Of a DNA stretch of 64,000 nucleotides, positions 53,401 to 62,200 are shown in pieces (within the stretch, counting starts at the first letter, position 1; each line of letters starts with the position of its first letter). The stretch comes from DATJPR01 sp963752915 (lineage in GTDB: Bacteria > Bacteroidota > Ignavibacteria > UBA10030 > UBA6906), in the NCBI GenBank assembly GCA_963752915.1, contig CAVVZZ010000010.1:248001-312000 (forward strand), written 5' to 3'. Under the pieces are notes generated by a model. It was not told the origin of the DNA. It made no database searches and was given only the letters and a program-made list of their open reading frames with translations. A program made the position numbers and the translations under genes.

Positions 53401-55309
53401 CGGTGACCGCCTGGCTCTTCGCATTGTCCGTCGGGAGATTAAGAACCGGTGCAGCCGGGGTTGAGACGATCGTTTTGAATGTCCACCCCGATGCGGGATA
53501 CGCGCTCGTGTCTCCCATGCCGTCGAGTGCGCTCACGCGCCAGTAGTACGATGTATTATTTGCCAGGCCGCCGAGAAGGAATGAATCCACCGGGACCACC
53601 TGGTTCTGCAACAACGTCGCAAATGAGTTGATGGTCGACACCTGGACCCGGTACGCGACAGCTCTGGCGACCGGGCTCCAGTCGAGCGTCACACTGAGCG
53701 GCTGGTTCTGCCCGTTGTTCGATGGGGACAGAATTGCCGGTTGCGCTACAGCCGTGGAAAACGGTCGTGCATCCGAGTACGGCCCGATGCCGGCGGCGTT
53801 CTTCGCGCTCACTCGCCAGTAATACGTCGTGCCGTTCGCGAGCGTGCCGGCGGGTATTGCCTTTGACATTGTTGAGACGGTGGAATCATTGACCAGGAGC
53901 GTCGCGCTGAACGTCGAATCCGGGCAAACCTGCACATGATAGCTGGCTGCGTCGAGGGCGACGCCCCAGGTCAGGGAAAGACCTGACACCGGCTGGCTTG
54001 TTGCACCCTGCGCCGGTGTGGTCAACGCCGGGGCAGGAGGGATCGCGGGTATCGTTTTGAAGCTCCATGGCGACGCGGGGTACCTGCTCGTATCGCCGTT
54101 GGCGGCAATTGCACCCACGCGCCAGTAATACGTTGTATTGTTCAGGAGGCCCGAGAGCGCGAGCGAGTCCGCCGTTGTCGTCGTGTTGAGAATAAACGGT
54201 GAGAATGACGTACTCAACGCTACCTGCACCCGGTACAATGTGGCCCCGGGAACCGGTGACCAATCGAGTGCGAAACTCAACGGAAGGTTCGTGGCACCCG
54301 AAGCCGGAATCACCGGAACCGGCGGGCGGAGAATAGAGAAGAAACGCCTGACAACGGAGTACGGTCCTGATCCACCGGTGTTCTTCCCTCGCACACGCCA
54401 GAAATATGCCGTGTTCGTCCTGAGAGGCGGCGAGAGGGCCTTTGACGGTGTCGAGACTGTCGAGTCGTCAACGACCGGCGAGGTGAAGAGAGAATCCGTT
54501 GCGATCTGAATGCGGTATGTCGACGATACGGGAGTCGTGCTGCCCCACGTCAGGGTCTGGTTTGCCGTGTCCTGACTGATTGCGTCAGCAGCGGGCGCGA
54601 TCAATGTCGGTGCGCTTGGCGGAGCCATGATCGTTGAGAAGCTCCAGGTTGCAGACGGGGAAGCACTCTGCCCTGCGGCATTGCGTGAGTAGATCCGCCA
54701 GTAGTAGGTAACAGCGTTCGTCAGGGAACCCAGGAAAAACGTCTGGGTCTGCTGGCCTGCAAATTCCGATTGAATGGAATCAAGCACGAGCGACGTGAAT
54801 GCTGAGGACGTCGATACTTGAATTCTGTACGCGTCGGCGATCGCGACAGCATTCCATTTCAGTGTGTCGACGAGCGGCAGGTTCTGCGAACCCGATGCCG
54901 GCGCGAGGAGGGTCGGCGGAGAGGGCTGGGACGGAATTGTCCTGAAATGATATATCGTCGACCAGGGTCCGGGTGATCCACCCGTGCTGACAGTGTTGCC
55001 GTTGACTCGCCAGTAGTACACCGTGTCGTTCAACAGCGGGCCAAGACTGAGGGACTGTTTTTGTTGCGTCGTGTCGGCGACGATCGTCGTGTCGAGCCGG
55101 GTCGACGCGAATGTGGAATCGGGGGAGAGCTGGATCCTGTAGTACCGGGCAACCGCATCCGTCCACCAGGTCAGCATCGGTGTCACGACCTGATTGGCCG
55201 CACCGTTGACGGGAGAATCAAGAATGATCTTTCCCACCTGCGCGAGACTCTCCTTCGGCAACAGGAAGAGTCCTGCCGCCAGGAAGACCCATCGTGTAGA
55301 ACGGAACAC
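47447..55309 (-). CDS. Giant fibronectin-III-repeat surface protein, T9SS-sorted
   Basis: 2620 residues from a GTG start at 55309 with AGGGAG seven bases upstream; signal peptide FRSTRWVFLAAGLFLLPKESLAQ. The bulk is 26 tandem repeats of about 97 residues, each with a PxxG start, a YRVQVSTDSxF strand, and YYWRVxAxN, the FN3-like core. The C-terminus is a sorting domain (QNYPNPFNPTTRIPY, YNVLGQVVQVLI, AGAYFYRLTA). Such proteins form long surface fibres for adhesion or substrate binding. A good sigma-54-type promoter match sits at 55366-55381. Confidence 0.92.
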   Translation of the reverse strand: MFRSTRWVFLAAGLFLLPKESLAQVGKIILDSPVNGAANQVVTPMLTWWTDAVARYYRIQLSPDSTFASTRLDTTIVADTTQQKQSLSLGPLLNDTVYYWRVNGNTVSTGGSPGPWSTIYHFRTIPSQPSPPTLLAPASGSQNLPLVDTLKWNAVAIADAYRIQVSTSSAFTSLVLDSIQSEFAGQQTQTFFLGSLTNAVTYYWRIYSRNAAGQSASPSATWSFSTIMAPPSAPTLIAPAADAISQDTANQTLTWGSTTPVSSTYRIQIATDSLFTSPVVDDSTVSTPSKALSPPLRTNTAYFWRVRGKNTGGSGPYSVVRRFFSILRPPVPVIPASGATNLPLSFALDWSPVPGATLYRVQVALSTSFSPFILNTTTTADSLALSGLLNNTTYYWRVGAIAANGDTSRYPASPWSFKTIPAIPPAPALTTPAQGATSQPVSGLSLTWGVALDAASYHVQVCPDSTFSATLLVNDSTVSTMSKAIPAGTLANGTTYYWRVSAKNAAGIGPYSDARPFSTAVAQPAILSPSNNGQNQPLSVTLDWSPVARAVAYRVQVSTINSFATLLQNQVVPVDSFLLGGLANNTSYYWRVSALDGMGDTSAYPASGWTFKTIVSTPAAPVLNLPTDNAKSQAVTGLALSWGAVLTATSYRVEVATDTFFTVASLVINDSTVASTSRSVSGLANGTRLYWRVCAQNAAGAGPYSQARTFTTAPASPVNPVPASGVANIPLATGLSWDPVAGTTVYRVQVSTSSTFGSLLANSLVAQSSFALAGLSYNTKYYWRVNAHNANGDTSAYSSTWPFTTVLATPALKSPADGAINQSANPILTWSPSPGSDSSVVQVSIDPLFQGSSLSTQTVRDSSLMIGPLQAGQAFYWRVGAKTVNNTNTSAFSLSRSFTTAIDIPTIPSLNAPATHVVDQPVSLTLFWNASLNGAKYSVEVAPYPDSTFVSPVNDTAYGTGTSRNISGLQHYVKYYWRVSAMNASETAKSLYSAAWDFTTVLDTPGIALPLLPAMGTQNVSATPSMTWTKSPLAFSYTLELSRNSSMVPLDLSLSGILDTATQVGPLQNNTQYFWRVKGTNPLGTGQPSSIWNFTTIIATPALLSPANDTTHVPQTLQFSWQAVNGAAWYRLQISTDSTFHFYTTDDSTVVPSLVVSGLSTSSRYFWRVVAYSTPGAITTSMTRALTTTVTVPGIPVLSQPVNNAVDQPIGTVLQWTPAVGAQTYRVQCATDSSFAPPSLVLDDSTVSGATRTVPSQASLTRYFWRVNAKNGNGTSAYSEIRQFVTAMTRPDVPQLATPANASAEISIPTVLNWAAAQRAQRYRIQLSQSATFTTIVVDDTAIIDPPYTANQLAHNSAYFWRVAAWNPGGWTAFSLPWSFVTTVDTPATPVLAGPLDRVTNVSSDELLSWSPASRAARYHVQLSMDSTFSTLFVNDSTVTATSTHVGPFDGLPGLLRYYWRVRGGNNAGWGVFSTPWSYVTIIGTPLTLSPPDTAKGVVIAPTLVWHSVPGAARYHVQLAASPEFASLIFEDSTRADTARTPGRLAGSTQYFWRVSATNLDGSSTSPYSKVARFATTVDTPLVPLLSAPAANAADVPTTARFSWKPAQYATSYQIQIATDSSYLSPVVNNMNSTDTAITYGPLSGLKKYFWRVRGVNTGVAGPYSVNRSLTTTIGTPAVIAPSDRSVNQPLTVPLSWSAVDSAYRYRVQFSQDSLFATTILDDSTLTAPTRTVSGLTYLTTYYWRVRAKSLRGSIGSYSPATAFTTVIQAPTVPSVLAPGNSPRDIASPVSFSWHPALRADTYRIQVAAGASFATPLLDDSTLTDTVRTFPDLQPLTWYSWHVKAANVGGSSVYSATRTFKSIAATPALSSPTSGVVNQAVLLTLSWNASLRAVRYRVQVSVDSLFKSVVLDDSLLTATSRRIGPLANLTQYYWRVAALDSNSVNRSAFSVPWTFTTVIAAPTTPQLAAPASASKAVSVLPTLTWKRSPLASRYRLQVATDTLFTAIVRDDSTIVDTTKTLDTLATFTKYYWHVRASNVGGTSTFSATWTFTTRLAPPVLVSPLSGAPDQPVGLQLRWTALASAKTYRVQVSPDSTLLPLVVDDSTVTSPSKSLTGMQHGMKYYWRAAAKAADGSVSAFTPVWSFVTIVDTPSAAVALSPQNGIKDVSRNVVLQWMSSARATSYQVLLSSDSLFKNVVVNDSLLQDTVLQPGLLDPLSRFWWKVRGLNRAGGGKYSSVAQFVTVITTPTLTAPVDSAKALPLDVACTWGSVPGATGYRFQLTTDTAFATLLVDDSLLVSPSQTMTGLHAAVRYLWRVAAFNTQSRGVFTAPRQFTTDLVPPEAPIPIGPVSSTSGLSITTKFLWHSGPLAARYHLQVSTDSPFLTTVCDDSTIVDTAWTAGPLQYLTKYYWRVRSLNAKGASVFTPVWSFSTVVEAPAQPQLVYPPSATTSQPITLRLRWHPSIRAVSYRLQVSTDAPFATTVFDDSTIVDTVKEVGPLGNSTTYYWRVSAKNDGWVTDYSPVWNYVTEAPPRDYALNQNYPNPFNPTTRIPYELPTETVVTLKLYNVLGQVVQVLIDGKDQKSGRYTATLDATNLAAGAYFYRLTAGPFAETKKLLVIK

Positions 55310-55534
55310 CAGATACTCCCTAAATTATTCGAACGGAGGAAGATAGAGCACGCATCGATAATTCTTGCATGGGACGTGCCAAATCAAGGAGATTGCCGGG
55401 ATTGAGATTGAAGGAAAGGAGAGAAAATGTCGAAGAATTGAACCGAGGCCGGCGTAAGAGGTCGGATTCCGTTCGAGGAATTATGAATGCCGGTGGACAA
55501 TGTCAGCCACGTGGCGAATTGCCGCCATTACAAC
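55310..55534. other. Intergenic region upstream of the giant gene
   Basis: 225 bp between the MORN-like lipoprotein stop and the giant gene start, both on the minus strand. It holds the sigma-54 match at 55366-55381. No terminator for the upstream gene was found. Confidence 0.5.
55366..55381 (-). promoter_or_regulatory. Candidate sigma-54 promoter of the giant repeat protein
   Basis: On the minus strand the sequence reads TGGCACGTCCCATGCA, matching the -24/-12 consensus TGGCACR-N4-TTGCW at all but one constrained position, with GG and GC ten bases apart. The -12 element is about 57 nt before the start codon at 55309. Confidence 0.6.
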
Positions 55535-56254
55535 CTATTTTACACGTTCACCGTCTTTGTAGTCTGCTTCGAGCTGCTTGTTGCCGTTCTTGTCCCAGGA
55601 GATGTTGTGGCCGTCAAGTTTCCCTTCTTTGTAGTGGGCTTCACTCACCTTCTGTCCGCTTTCAGTCCAAAACGTCCACGTGCCATCGGCAAGTCCCTTC
55701 CGATATTCCGTTTCGGATTTCTTCTGACCATTCAGATACCACTCAATCCACTTGCCGTCGCGGATCCCGTCAAGGTAGTTTGACTCGGAGATCTTTTGAC
55801 CGTCGCGGGTCCAGGAAGTCCAGTGCCCGTCGTTTACCCCTTCTCGATAGGACTGTTCCGCAGATTTCTGGCCGTTGTTATACCACTTGTTCCACTTGCC
55901 GTTCGATTTTCCATCTTTGAATTCAAATTCCTGCCACACCCGAGCGTTGCTGTACCACCAGGTCCCTTTTCCGTTCAGGCGCCCATCGGTAACCTCTTCC
56001 TCCGTCCGTTTCTCGCTGGAACGGTACCACGTTGTCACCCTGCTACTGGCAAGACCGTCCGACCATTCAAATTCCTGTCGGAGTTGGCCATTGTCATACC
56101 AGGTTTCCCCGGCCCCGTCCTTCAGGGAATCGGCATTCAGAGAATATTTCTCTTTGGGAGAGCCATTCCCGTATCGCGTTTCAACTACATGACTGCCGGA
56201 GCAACCTGCGAGAAGCATGGCAACGGTGAAGAGAGCGACATCGTATCGAGTCAC
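55535..56254 (-). CDS. MORN-like (YwqK-type) repeat lipoprotein
   Basis: 239 residues from GTG 56254, preferred because AGGA lies just upstream, it avoids overlap with the gene before it, and it begins a lipoprotein signal peptide (TRYDVALFTVAMLLAGC). The rest is seven repeats with GxWxxWYxNGQxxSExxYxxG, the pattern of MORN/YwqK proteins; these are often annotated as toxin-antitoxin or immunity proteins but usually act in protein binding or membrane contact. Downstream partner of the thioredoxin-like protein. Confidence 0.78.
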   Translation of the reverse strand: MTRYDVALFTVAMLLAGCSGSHVVETRYGNGSPKEKYSLNADSLKDGAGETWYDNGQLRQEFEWSDGLASSRVTTWYRSSEKRTEEEVTDGRLNGKGTWWYSNARVWQEFEFKDGKSNGKWNKWYNNGQKSAEQSYREGVNDGHWTSWTRDGQKISESNYLDGIRDGKWIEWYLNGQKKSETEYRKGLADGTWTFWTESGQKVSEAHYKEGKLDGHNISWDKNGNKQLEADYKDGERVK

Positions 56255-56369
56255 GATCCTGGTCCCAATTGAGATGAACAGAGGTTTCCGACCATTCCTG
56301 TTGCATGAAACGTACCAACAGCGGTACTGCTGAGTCTGTTCGCTCAATCGAACTGATTGCGATGAAGGC

Positions 56370-56903
56370 TTATTGACCGAAATGTGCGATAATTCCCGAA
56401 AGTTCATCTGGCGTCATGGAAGGAGCACTCAAGGCAAGAAGTTTCTTGAATGCCGCTCGCTCGTCCGATGACCCCGGGAAGCCGATGTTCTGCGTGTTGG
56501 CCTTCATGACATTCGAATCGGCCATCTTCTTTCCCCGCTGGTCGAGGAACGCGTAAAACGGAAGTCCGGATTTCTCGCCGCCAAGTGTCTGCAGATATTT
56601 GTCCGCGCCCGGGTTCTCGATCGCTTTCTTTTCTCCTCGTTCCAGCACGTCGAGATGAACGACAACATAGTATTTGTCAATCAGCGGACTGACGTTTACG
56701 TTTGTGAGCACGCTATCAAGGCGTCTACACCAGATGCACCACGAAGCATGGAAAATCACAAAGATGTTTTTGTGCGTTGATGATGCCTGACGCACCGCGG
56801 TGTCAAGGATCGTCTTTGCGGATTCAGGCTCCGCTGCTTGGACGACTGCCCGGCCGAGACCGAGGGAAAGGACAAGCATACCAGCATACATCAATCGGCG
56901 CAT
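56370..56903 (-). CDS. Exported thioredoxin-like protein
   Basis: 177 residues from ATG 56903 with AAGGAG nine bases upstream. A signal peptide (MRRLMYAGMLVLSLGLG) is followed by a thioredoxin fold: NIFVIFHASWCIWCRRLD carries the CxxC pair, and GLPFYAFLDQRGKK the cis-Pro loop region. Likely a periplasmic oxidoreductase or thiol-disulfide exchange protein. The gene is divergent from the SGNH protein with 84 bp between starts. Confidence 0.85.
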   Translation of the reverse strand: MRRLMYAGMLVLSLGLGRAVVQAAEPESAKTILDTAVRQASSTHKNIFVIFHASWCIWCRRLDSVLTNVNVSPLIDKYYVVVHLDVLERGEKKAIENPGADKYLQTLGGEKSGLPFYAFLDQRGKKMADSNVMKANTQNIGFPGSSDERAAFKKLLALSAPSMTPDELSGIIAHFGQ

Positions 56904-56987
56904 GGTGTGGACTCCTTGATTCTCCATCATGAATTGATTACCATCGCATAACCTTTTGTCCGCAAAATCCCCGGGGAACGTACGTCC

Positions 56988-58934
56988 ATGACCTATCCGA
57001 CCATTACGCATTGCATCGCTATGAGCCTCTTCTTCGGAGTTGCGGCCTCGGGCCAAACGACAGACGGACTTTCTCGCTCCGATACCCTGCTTGCGAATCA
57101 GGTCGTTGTGACGCTGGGGAACAGCATTACCGAGCTTGGGGAATCACCGCGTGGATACGTCTCTGTGATGCGGAGGGTGCTGAACCTTTTGAATCCGGAG
57201 AAGAACGTCATCATCGTAAATTCGGGAATTAGCGGACACAAATCAACTGATATGGCCGCGCGGTTCGACCGCGACGTGGTCGCATTTCAGCCGGATTGGG
57301 TAATGATCAGTGTGGGCATCAACGACGTCTGGCATGGGTTCGACGCCACTCATCCCGAAGGTGGAGGGCCGGCCGGTGTAACCCTGGATGAATTCAAGGC
57401 CCGTGTCTCCGAAATGGTGGAGAAGGCTCAGGCGCATCATATCCGGGTTGCGCTCTTCACGACGACGATCATCCAGGAATTTCTTCAGTCGCCGGAGAAC
57501 AAGAGGCTGGTTGACTATAACATAGCGCTGCGGGATATCGCGTCGAAATACCACTGCCTCCTGATCGATCAGAATAAGGCATTCCAGGAGGCGCTGGCTC
57601 CGTATCAACATCCGGGTATGGCCTCATCGGGGATTCTCACGGTGGACGGCGTCCATATGCTGCCGGACGGAGATTGGCTTATGGCCCGAACCACGCTTGT
57701 CGGGTTCGGCATCCCCGCGACGGTCATCGACGGTGCCCGAAGCAGGATCATCGGGGCTCTCGATCGTGATGAAGAGGCGCGAGAGGATGATGCCGCGGTC
57801 AGAAATCAACCCCGCGCGCTCTTCTTCGGAAGCCCGCGCGAAGAGGACCATTTCCAGAACCTGGGGTTCACCGATAGAAATTTCGTCACGGATACGCACC
57901 CGCGGGAAACCCTAAGACAAGGCGTCGCCCGTCTCAAGGGGTTACTTTTGCAGAACCGGCTCGACCGGGGAATTCTCTTCCTTGATGGATGCACGGATCT
58001 TCTCAGTACCGAGCAGGATCTTCGTTCTCAATCGGCGGCCGCCCTGTCGAAGGCGATCCAGCTCGCCGGACAATATGCTCTTAAGCTTGCTGTCGTCGGG
58101 CCGGGGAGGCCGCAGGGGAACAGCGAAGGGGTCGCATGGATCAAAGACTCGTGCGGGCAACATGGGATCGCATACAGTGAGGTTGATGCGTCTGAGGGAT
58201 CAGGACCGGAACGCCTCTCGCAATGGCTCTCGGCGCTTGTCGGACAGCCATTGATTGGAATCTCCTCCGGCGGGCCGTTCCTGGATGAGATCATGGTGAA
58301 TATCGTGCCCCTGTTCAACCAGGGATCCATCAGATATACAACGGATGGTACCGACCCAGGAGCGAACTCCCCGCTGTTCCAGAAACCGTTTGCCATCAAC
58401 GCATCAACCACCGTCAAGGCACGCCAGTATCTTCGTGCGGAGATCACGACGAGCGTACTGAAGGCAGAATTCGAGAAGCTGGAGTTCCGGGCGCCGACGA
58501 TCAATCGCCCCACCACGCCGGGTCTTCGATACGAATACTATGAAGGTGCTTGGGATCGATTGCCGAATTTCGATTCGTTGCAGGCAAAGTCCCGCGGCGT
58601 CGTCCCTTCGCTCGATCTGGCTGCAGTCACCTCACGTCCAACGAACTGGGGTGCAGTGTTTGCCGGTTGCATCACCATTCCCGAAGACGGGCTCTATACG
58701 TTCTATATTCGCTCAGATGATGGGAGCAGACTCTATCTCGACGATGACGTTATCGCCGACAACGACGGTCTGCATGGAGCGATGGCGGTTTCCGGGAAGG
58801 CAGCACTGAAGGCGGGAAAGCACTCCATGACGGTGCTGTTTTTCCAGCGCGAGGGAGGTGAGTCTCTTGGAATGCAGTGGAAATCGGCCAGGCTGGCGAA
58901 AATGGATGTCCCGGCAGAGGCATTCGGTCATTGA
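56988..58934 (+). CDS. SGNH hydrolase with chitobiase-like and PA14 domains
   Basis: 648 residues, signal peptide to SGQT. SGNH blocks: GNSITEL (block I with Asn in place of the usual Asp), VNSGISGH, SVGINDVWHG, and VDGVHM (Asp-His of block V). Residues about 250-430 are a second alpha/beta region, about 440-500 a chitobiase-type beta domain (IRYTTDGTDPGANS), and about 510-640 a PA14 domain (YEYYEGAWDRLPNF, FYIRSDDGSRLYLDDDVI). Likely a secreted esterase acting on acetylated polysaccharide, with two sugar-binding modules. Confidence 0.88.
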   Translation: MTYPTITHCIAMSLFFGVAASGQTTDGLSRSDTLLANQVVVTLGNSITELGESPRGYVSVMRRVLNLLNPEKNVIIVNSGISGHKSTDMAARFDRDVVAFQPDWVMISVGINDVWHGFDATHPEGGGPAGVTLDEFKARVSEMVEKAQAHHIRVALFTTTIIQEFLQSPENKRLVDYNIALRDIASKYHCLLIDQNKAFQEALAPYQHPGMASSGILTVDGVHMLPDGDWLMARTTLVGFGIPATVIDGARSRIIGALDRDEEAREDDAAVRNQPRALFFGSPREEDHFQNLGFTDRNFVTDTHPRETLRQGVARLKGLLLQNRLDRGILFLDGCTDLLSTEQDLRSQSAAALSKAIQLAGQYALKLAVVGPGRPQGNSEGVAWIKDSCGQHGIAYSEVDASEGSGPERLSQWLSALVGQPLIGISSGGPFLDEIMVNIVPLFNQGSIRYTTDGTDPGANSPLFQKPFAINASTTVKARQYLRAEITTSVLKAEFEKLEFRAPTINRPTTPGLRYEYYEGAWDRLPNFDSLQAKSRGVVPSLDLAAVTSRPTNWGAVFAGCITIPEDGLYTFYIRSDDGSRLYLDDDVIADNDGLHGAMAVSGKAALKAGKHSMTVLFFQREGGESLGMQWKSARLAKMDVPAEAFGH

Positions 58935-59154
58935 CCGGAGAATGCCGACCCGTTCATCTGGTCGATATTGCGCACCCGGGTCGCTGTGCGGAGGTTTTCG
59001 TGACATCTCTTCAAAATTGATGGTCTCGATCTATCGTAATCCTTGATCCTGCATTTTTGTTCCTCCTTTCAAAACTGCCTGCTTTGCGCAGCTCCCTTCT
59101 CGCTGTCCACGATGTATGTTCCTCCTGGCCCCCTCTTGGTGCTCAATTCTATGG

Positions 59155-59170
59155 TGGCACGTGGTTTGCC
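59155..59170 (+). promoter_or_regulatory. Candidate sigma-54 promoter of the sensor kinase
   Basis: TGGCACGTGGTTTGCC matches TGGCACR-N4-TTGCW at every constrained position but the last. GG and GC are ten bases apart, as required. It is 96 nt before the proposed ATG at 59266. Confidence 0.62.
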
Positions 59171-59215
59171 ATAATTCTCAGAGTTCTTGAACGATATGGT
59201 CAGATGTGTCACAAC

Positions 59216-59242
59216 CGGGGGCTCTGTTTGAATCAGCCCCCG
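59216..59242 (+). promoter_or_regulatory. Leader hairpin before the kinase start
   Basis: CGGGGGCT at 59216-59223 pairs perfectly with AGCCCCCG at 59235-59242 around an 11-nt loop, 23 nt before the start codon. It lies in the presumed 5' leader and may affect translation. No T-tract, so not a terminator. Confidence 0.5.
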
Positions 59243-59265
59243 TCTGAACACCTCGCTGACTCCGA

Positions 59266-62200
59266 ATGAGACATTCGACACCCGGCAACGGAAAGAAAAT
59301 CGTGTCCCTCGTCTTGAGACTATTCCTGCGCGTTCGAATCTCCGTCGTAGTGCTGACTGCGATGTTGTGGTGTAACGCGTCCTCCTCGAACGCTCAATCG
59401 TTCCGTGTTCTCGTTTACGGTGTGGAAGAAGGCCTCCCGACAAATCTCACGAAAGCCATTGTTCAGGATACCGACGGATATCTCTGGATCGGCACGGATG
59501 CGGGTCTTGTGCGGTATGACGGAGTTCAGTTTCAGAACTTTTCGGCGGAACTCCCGAGTCCATATGTGAAGGATCTGATGGTTGCGCGGAGCGGCGCGCT
59601 CGTCGTTGTAACGGATCTGGGTGTCGGGATCATGCGTGGGGGGCCAGGCGGTATCAGATACAACCCGGTGATTCCGGGAACGAGGCGGGCATCGGATTCC
59701 TCCGTGGTCTACCCCAAAGCGGTCTACGAAGCGTCGGACGGATCATGGTGGATCAGTGAACCAGCGTCCGTGGTGAGATACACAAACGGCAAGCTCAAGC
59801 GGTACACATTTGAAAAGGAATTCACTTCGTCGAGCCGCTTGCGATCGTTCACGATACTCGAAGGCGCCCCGGGTGAGATCATCGCCTTTGCCGAACGTGG
59901 TGCCATCTTCGTCTTTGATTCGGTGGGACAGGTTTTTCGACAATGTTCCGTCCCGGAGATTGATCGTGATCACCCGATCGATGCAGCACTGCGGATCTCT
60001 GAAAAGAGTTTTCTTCTTGGATGCGGTGATGGAGTTTGTGCGTTCGCCCTTGATCACGATCGCAAGTCGGGAACGGTTTCATTGATCAGCCCTGTTCGGC
60101 ACGTCTCGAGTATGGCGGTTGCCCCTGATCAGGGCACGTATGTCGGCACGTGGGATGGGGGGCTCTACTGGTTGGACAAGGCGCTCAGAAAATCACGGAA
60201 GATCGACGAGGCGCCGTTGTCGAGTGTGACCGAAATCGCGTTTACCAGACAAGGACGGGTCCTCCTCAGCTCGGATGGAGGCGTCAGCATTCTTCAGAGG
60301 TTCCAATTTGAACGGGTCGCTCTCGGCCAGCAGAGCAAATACGTGGATGCCGTCTGTTCACGGCCTGACGGAATGGTATTCGCAACCGAAGGCCAGACGT
60401 TGTACGCATTTCAACGTGGTGATACCGTCCACGCTCCCCGGACAATCTATACCGATCCGGTGAACAGTATTCTCTGTCTCGCGCCGATGTCCAGGGGAAT
60501 CTGGCTCTGTACCAACGACAACCTCCTCTTCCTGCCATCGAACGGACACATCCGTCCCTATCCCCTCCCGGATGGACCGAACAAGCCGATCAGTGCGCTT
60601 TGTGCATGGAACGACGGCAGCGTTTGGGCGAGCGAGGAAGGAGTCGTCGGGTTGGTGCGCGTGTACCCCGATGGGAGAGTTCGGAGGTACGGACGCGAAA
60701 ACGGATTCTCATCCCACGTGAACGTCGTGAAACGTGACAGCGCGGGGACGCTCTTCGCAGGCGGTGTTGGAGACGGCACCTTTCTCTATCGCTATCTCCC
60801 GGCAGAGGATCGCTTCCAGAATCTCAGTCCGTCAACGTTCGCGAACGGTGACCCCCGGTTTGAAATCAGAGACTTTGTAGCGGTCCCGGGTGCGACGATT
60901 TGGCTCGCGTCGAACCGCGGGTTGTTTCGGTACCGCGACATGAAGATGGAACAAGACTCCGGGTTCCGAGCGCTCCTGCGTGAGCCGCTCAAGGCAATCG
61001 CCATAGACCGGACGGGCTACGTTTGGTGCGGGACGGAACGTGGGATCATGCGTTACGGCGATGCCACGGTAACACTGTTTGACAGGCGTGATGGACTTCC
61101 CAACCTGGCCATCGCCTATCGTTCTCTGTTGATCGACAGCGCAAACCACCTCTGGGCCGGTACGGCAGGCGGTCTTGCCTGGGCAGGACACCTGGCGACG
61201 CACATCAGCAGGACACCGCGACCGGTGCTCATCTCAGCGATGGTCGACGGTGCGACTGTTTCGGCAGGGGCCGAATCATCGGCCTTGGACTACGGATCGC
61301 ATTTTTCCGCAGTCTTTACCTCGCTTGCCTTTCCCCACGATAGGATCGTGTACGAGAGCCGGCTTCTCGGGGCCGACACGAATTGGTCTGCGCCGAATGC
61401 CTCGACGGACTTTCGTCTTCGGCTCCTCGAGAGCGGGATGTTTACTCTGCAGGTCCGGGCGAAACAGTCCGACCATCGGTGGAGCAGGCCTCTCGATATG
61501 CAAATACGGGTTCTCCCCCCATGGTACCAAAGATGGTGGGCATTTATGGGATACCTCCTGGCCCTCGCGATGGTGATCTTCGGAATCAGAGTCGTAATTC
61601 GCTACAAGCGGGGGAAGGTCATTACCGAACTGAAGATCCGCGCGAGCGAAAAGAAGTATCGGACGATCTTTGAAAACATCCAGGATGTGTTTTTCCAGGT
61701 CGACCTCTGCGGCGTGCTCAAGGACATCAGCCCATCATTGGAACGTTTCTCTGGGTTCCATCCACGGGAGGTCGTCGGACGGCCGTTTGCAGAGTGCTTC
61801 GAGGACGCAGACGAATATCGACGGATCTTCATCTCCCTGGCGGAGAAAGATGAGATCAACGACATCGAATTCTCCCTGAAGGCGAAAGCCCGTCCTCCCA
61901 TCCTGATGTCGATGAATGCGCGTCTTGCGTACGATGATTCGGGTCAGCCCGCGGGGTGGGACGGATCTCTTCGGGACATCTCTGAGAGGAAGTCCGTGGA
62001 AGAGAAGCTCCGCACATTATCCACGGCGGTGGAGCAGTCTCCTGTTTCAGTTCTCATCGCGGACCCGTCCGGAGTGATCGAGTATGTGAACCCGAAGTTC
62101 CGCGCGTTGACGGGGTATTCGTTGGAGGAACTGGCCGGATTGACACCGCGAATTCTGAAGTCCGGTGACAAGTCCTCCGAGGATTACAAGGCCCTCTGGG

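Larger units (their letters stand above)
58935..59265. other. Intergenic region upstream of the hybrid kinase
   Basis: 331 bp. It contains a sigma-54-type promoter match at 59155-59170 and an 8-bp perfect hairpin at 59216-59242. Nothing else was seen. Confidence 0.5.

Noticed and set aside
48215..54509. Many plus-strand open frames across the giant repeat gene
   Set aside because: All are shadows repeated with the FN3 unit; they reflect the repeat and GC bias.
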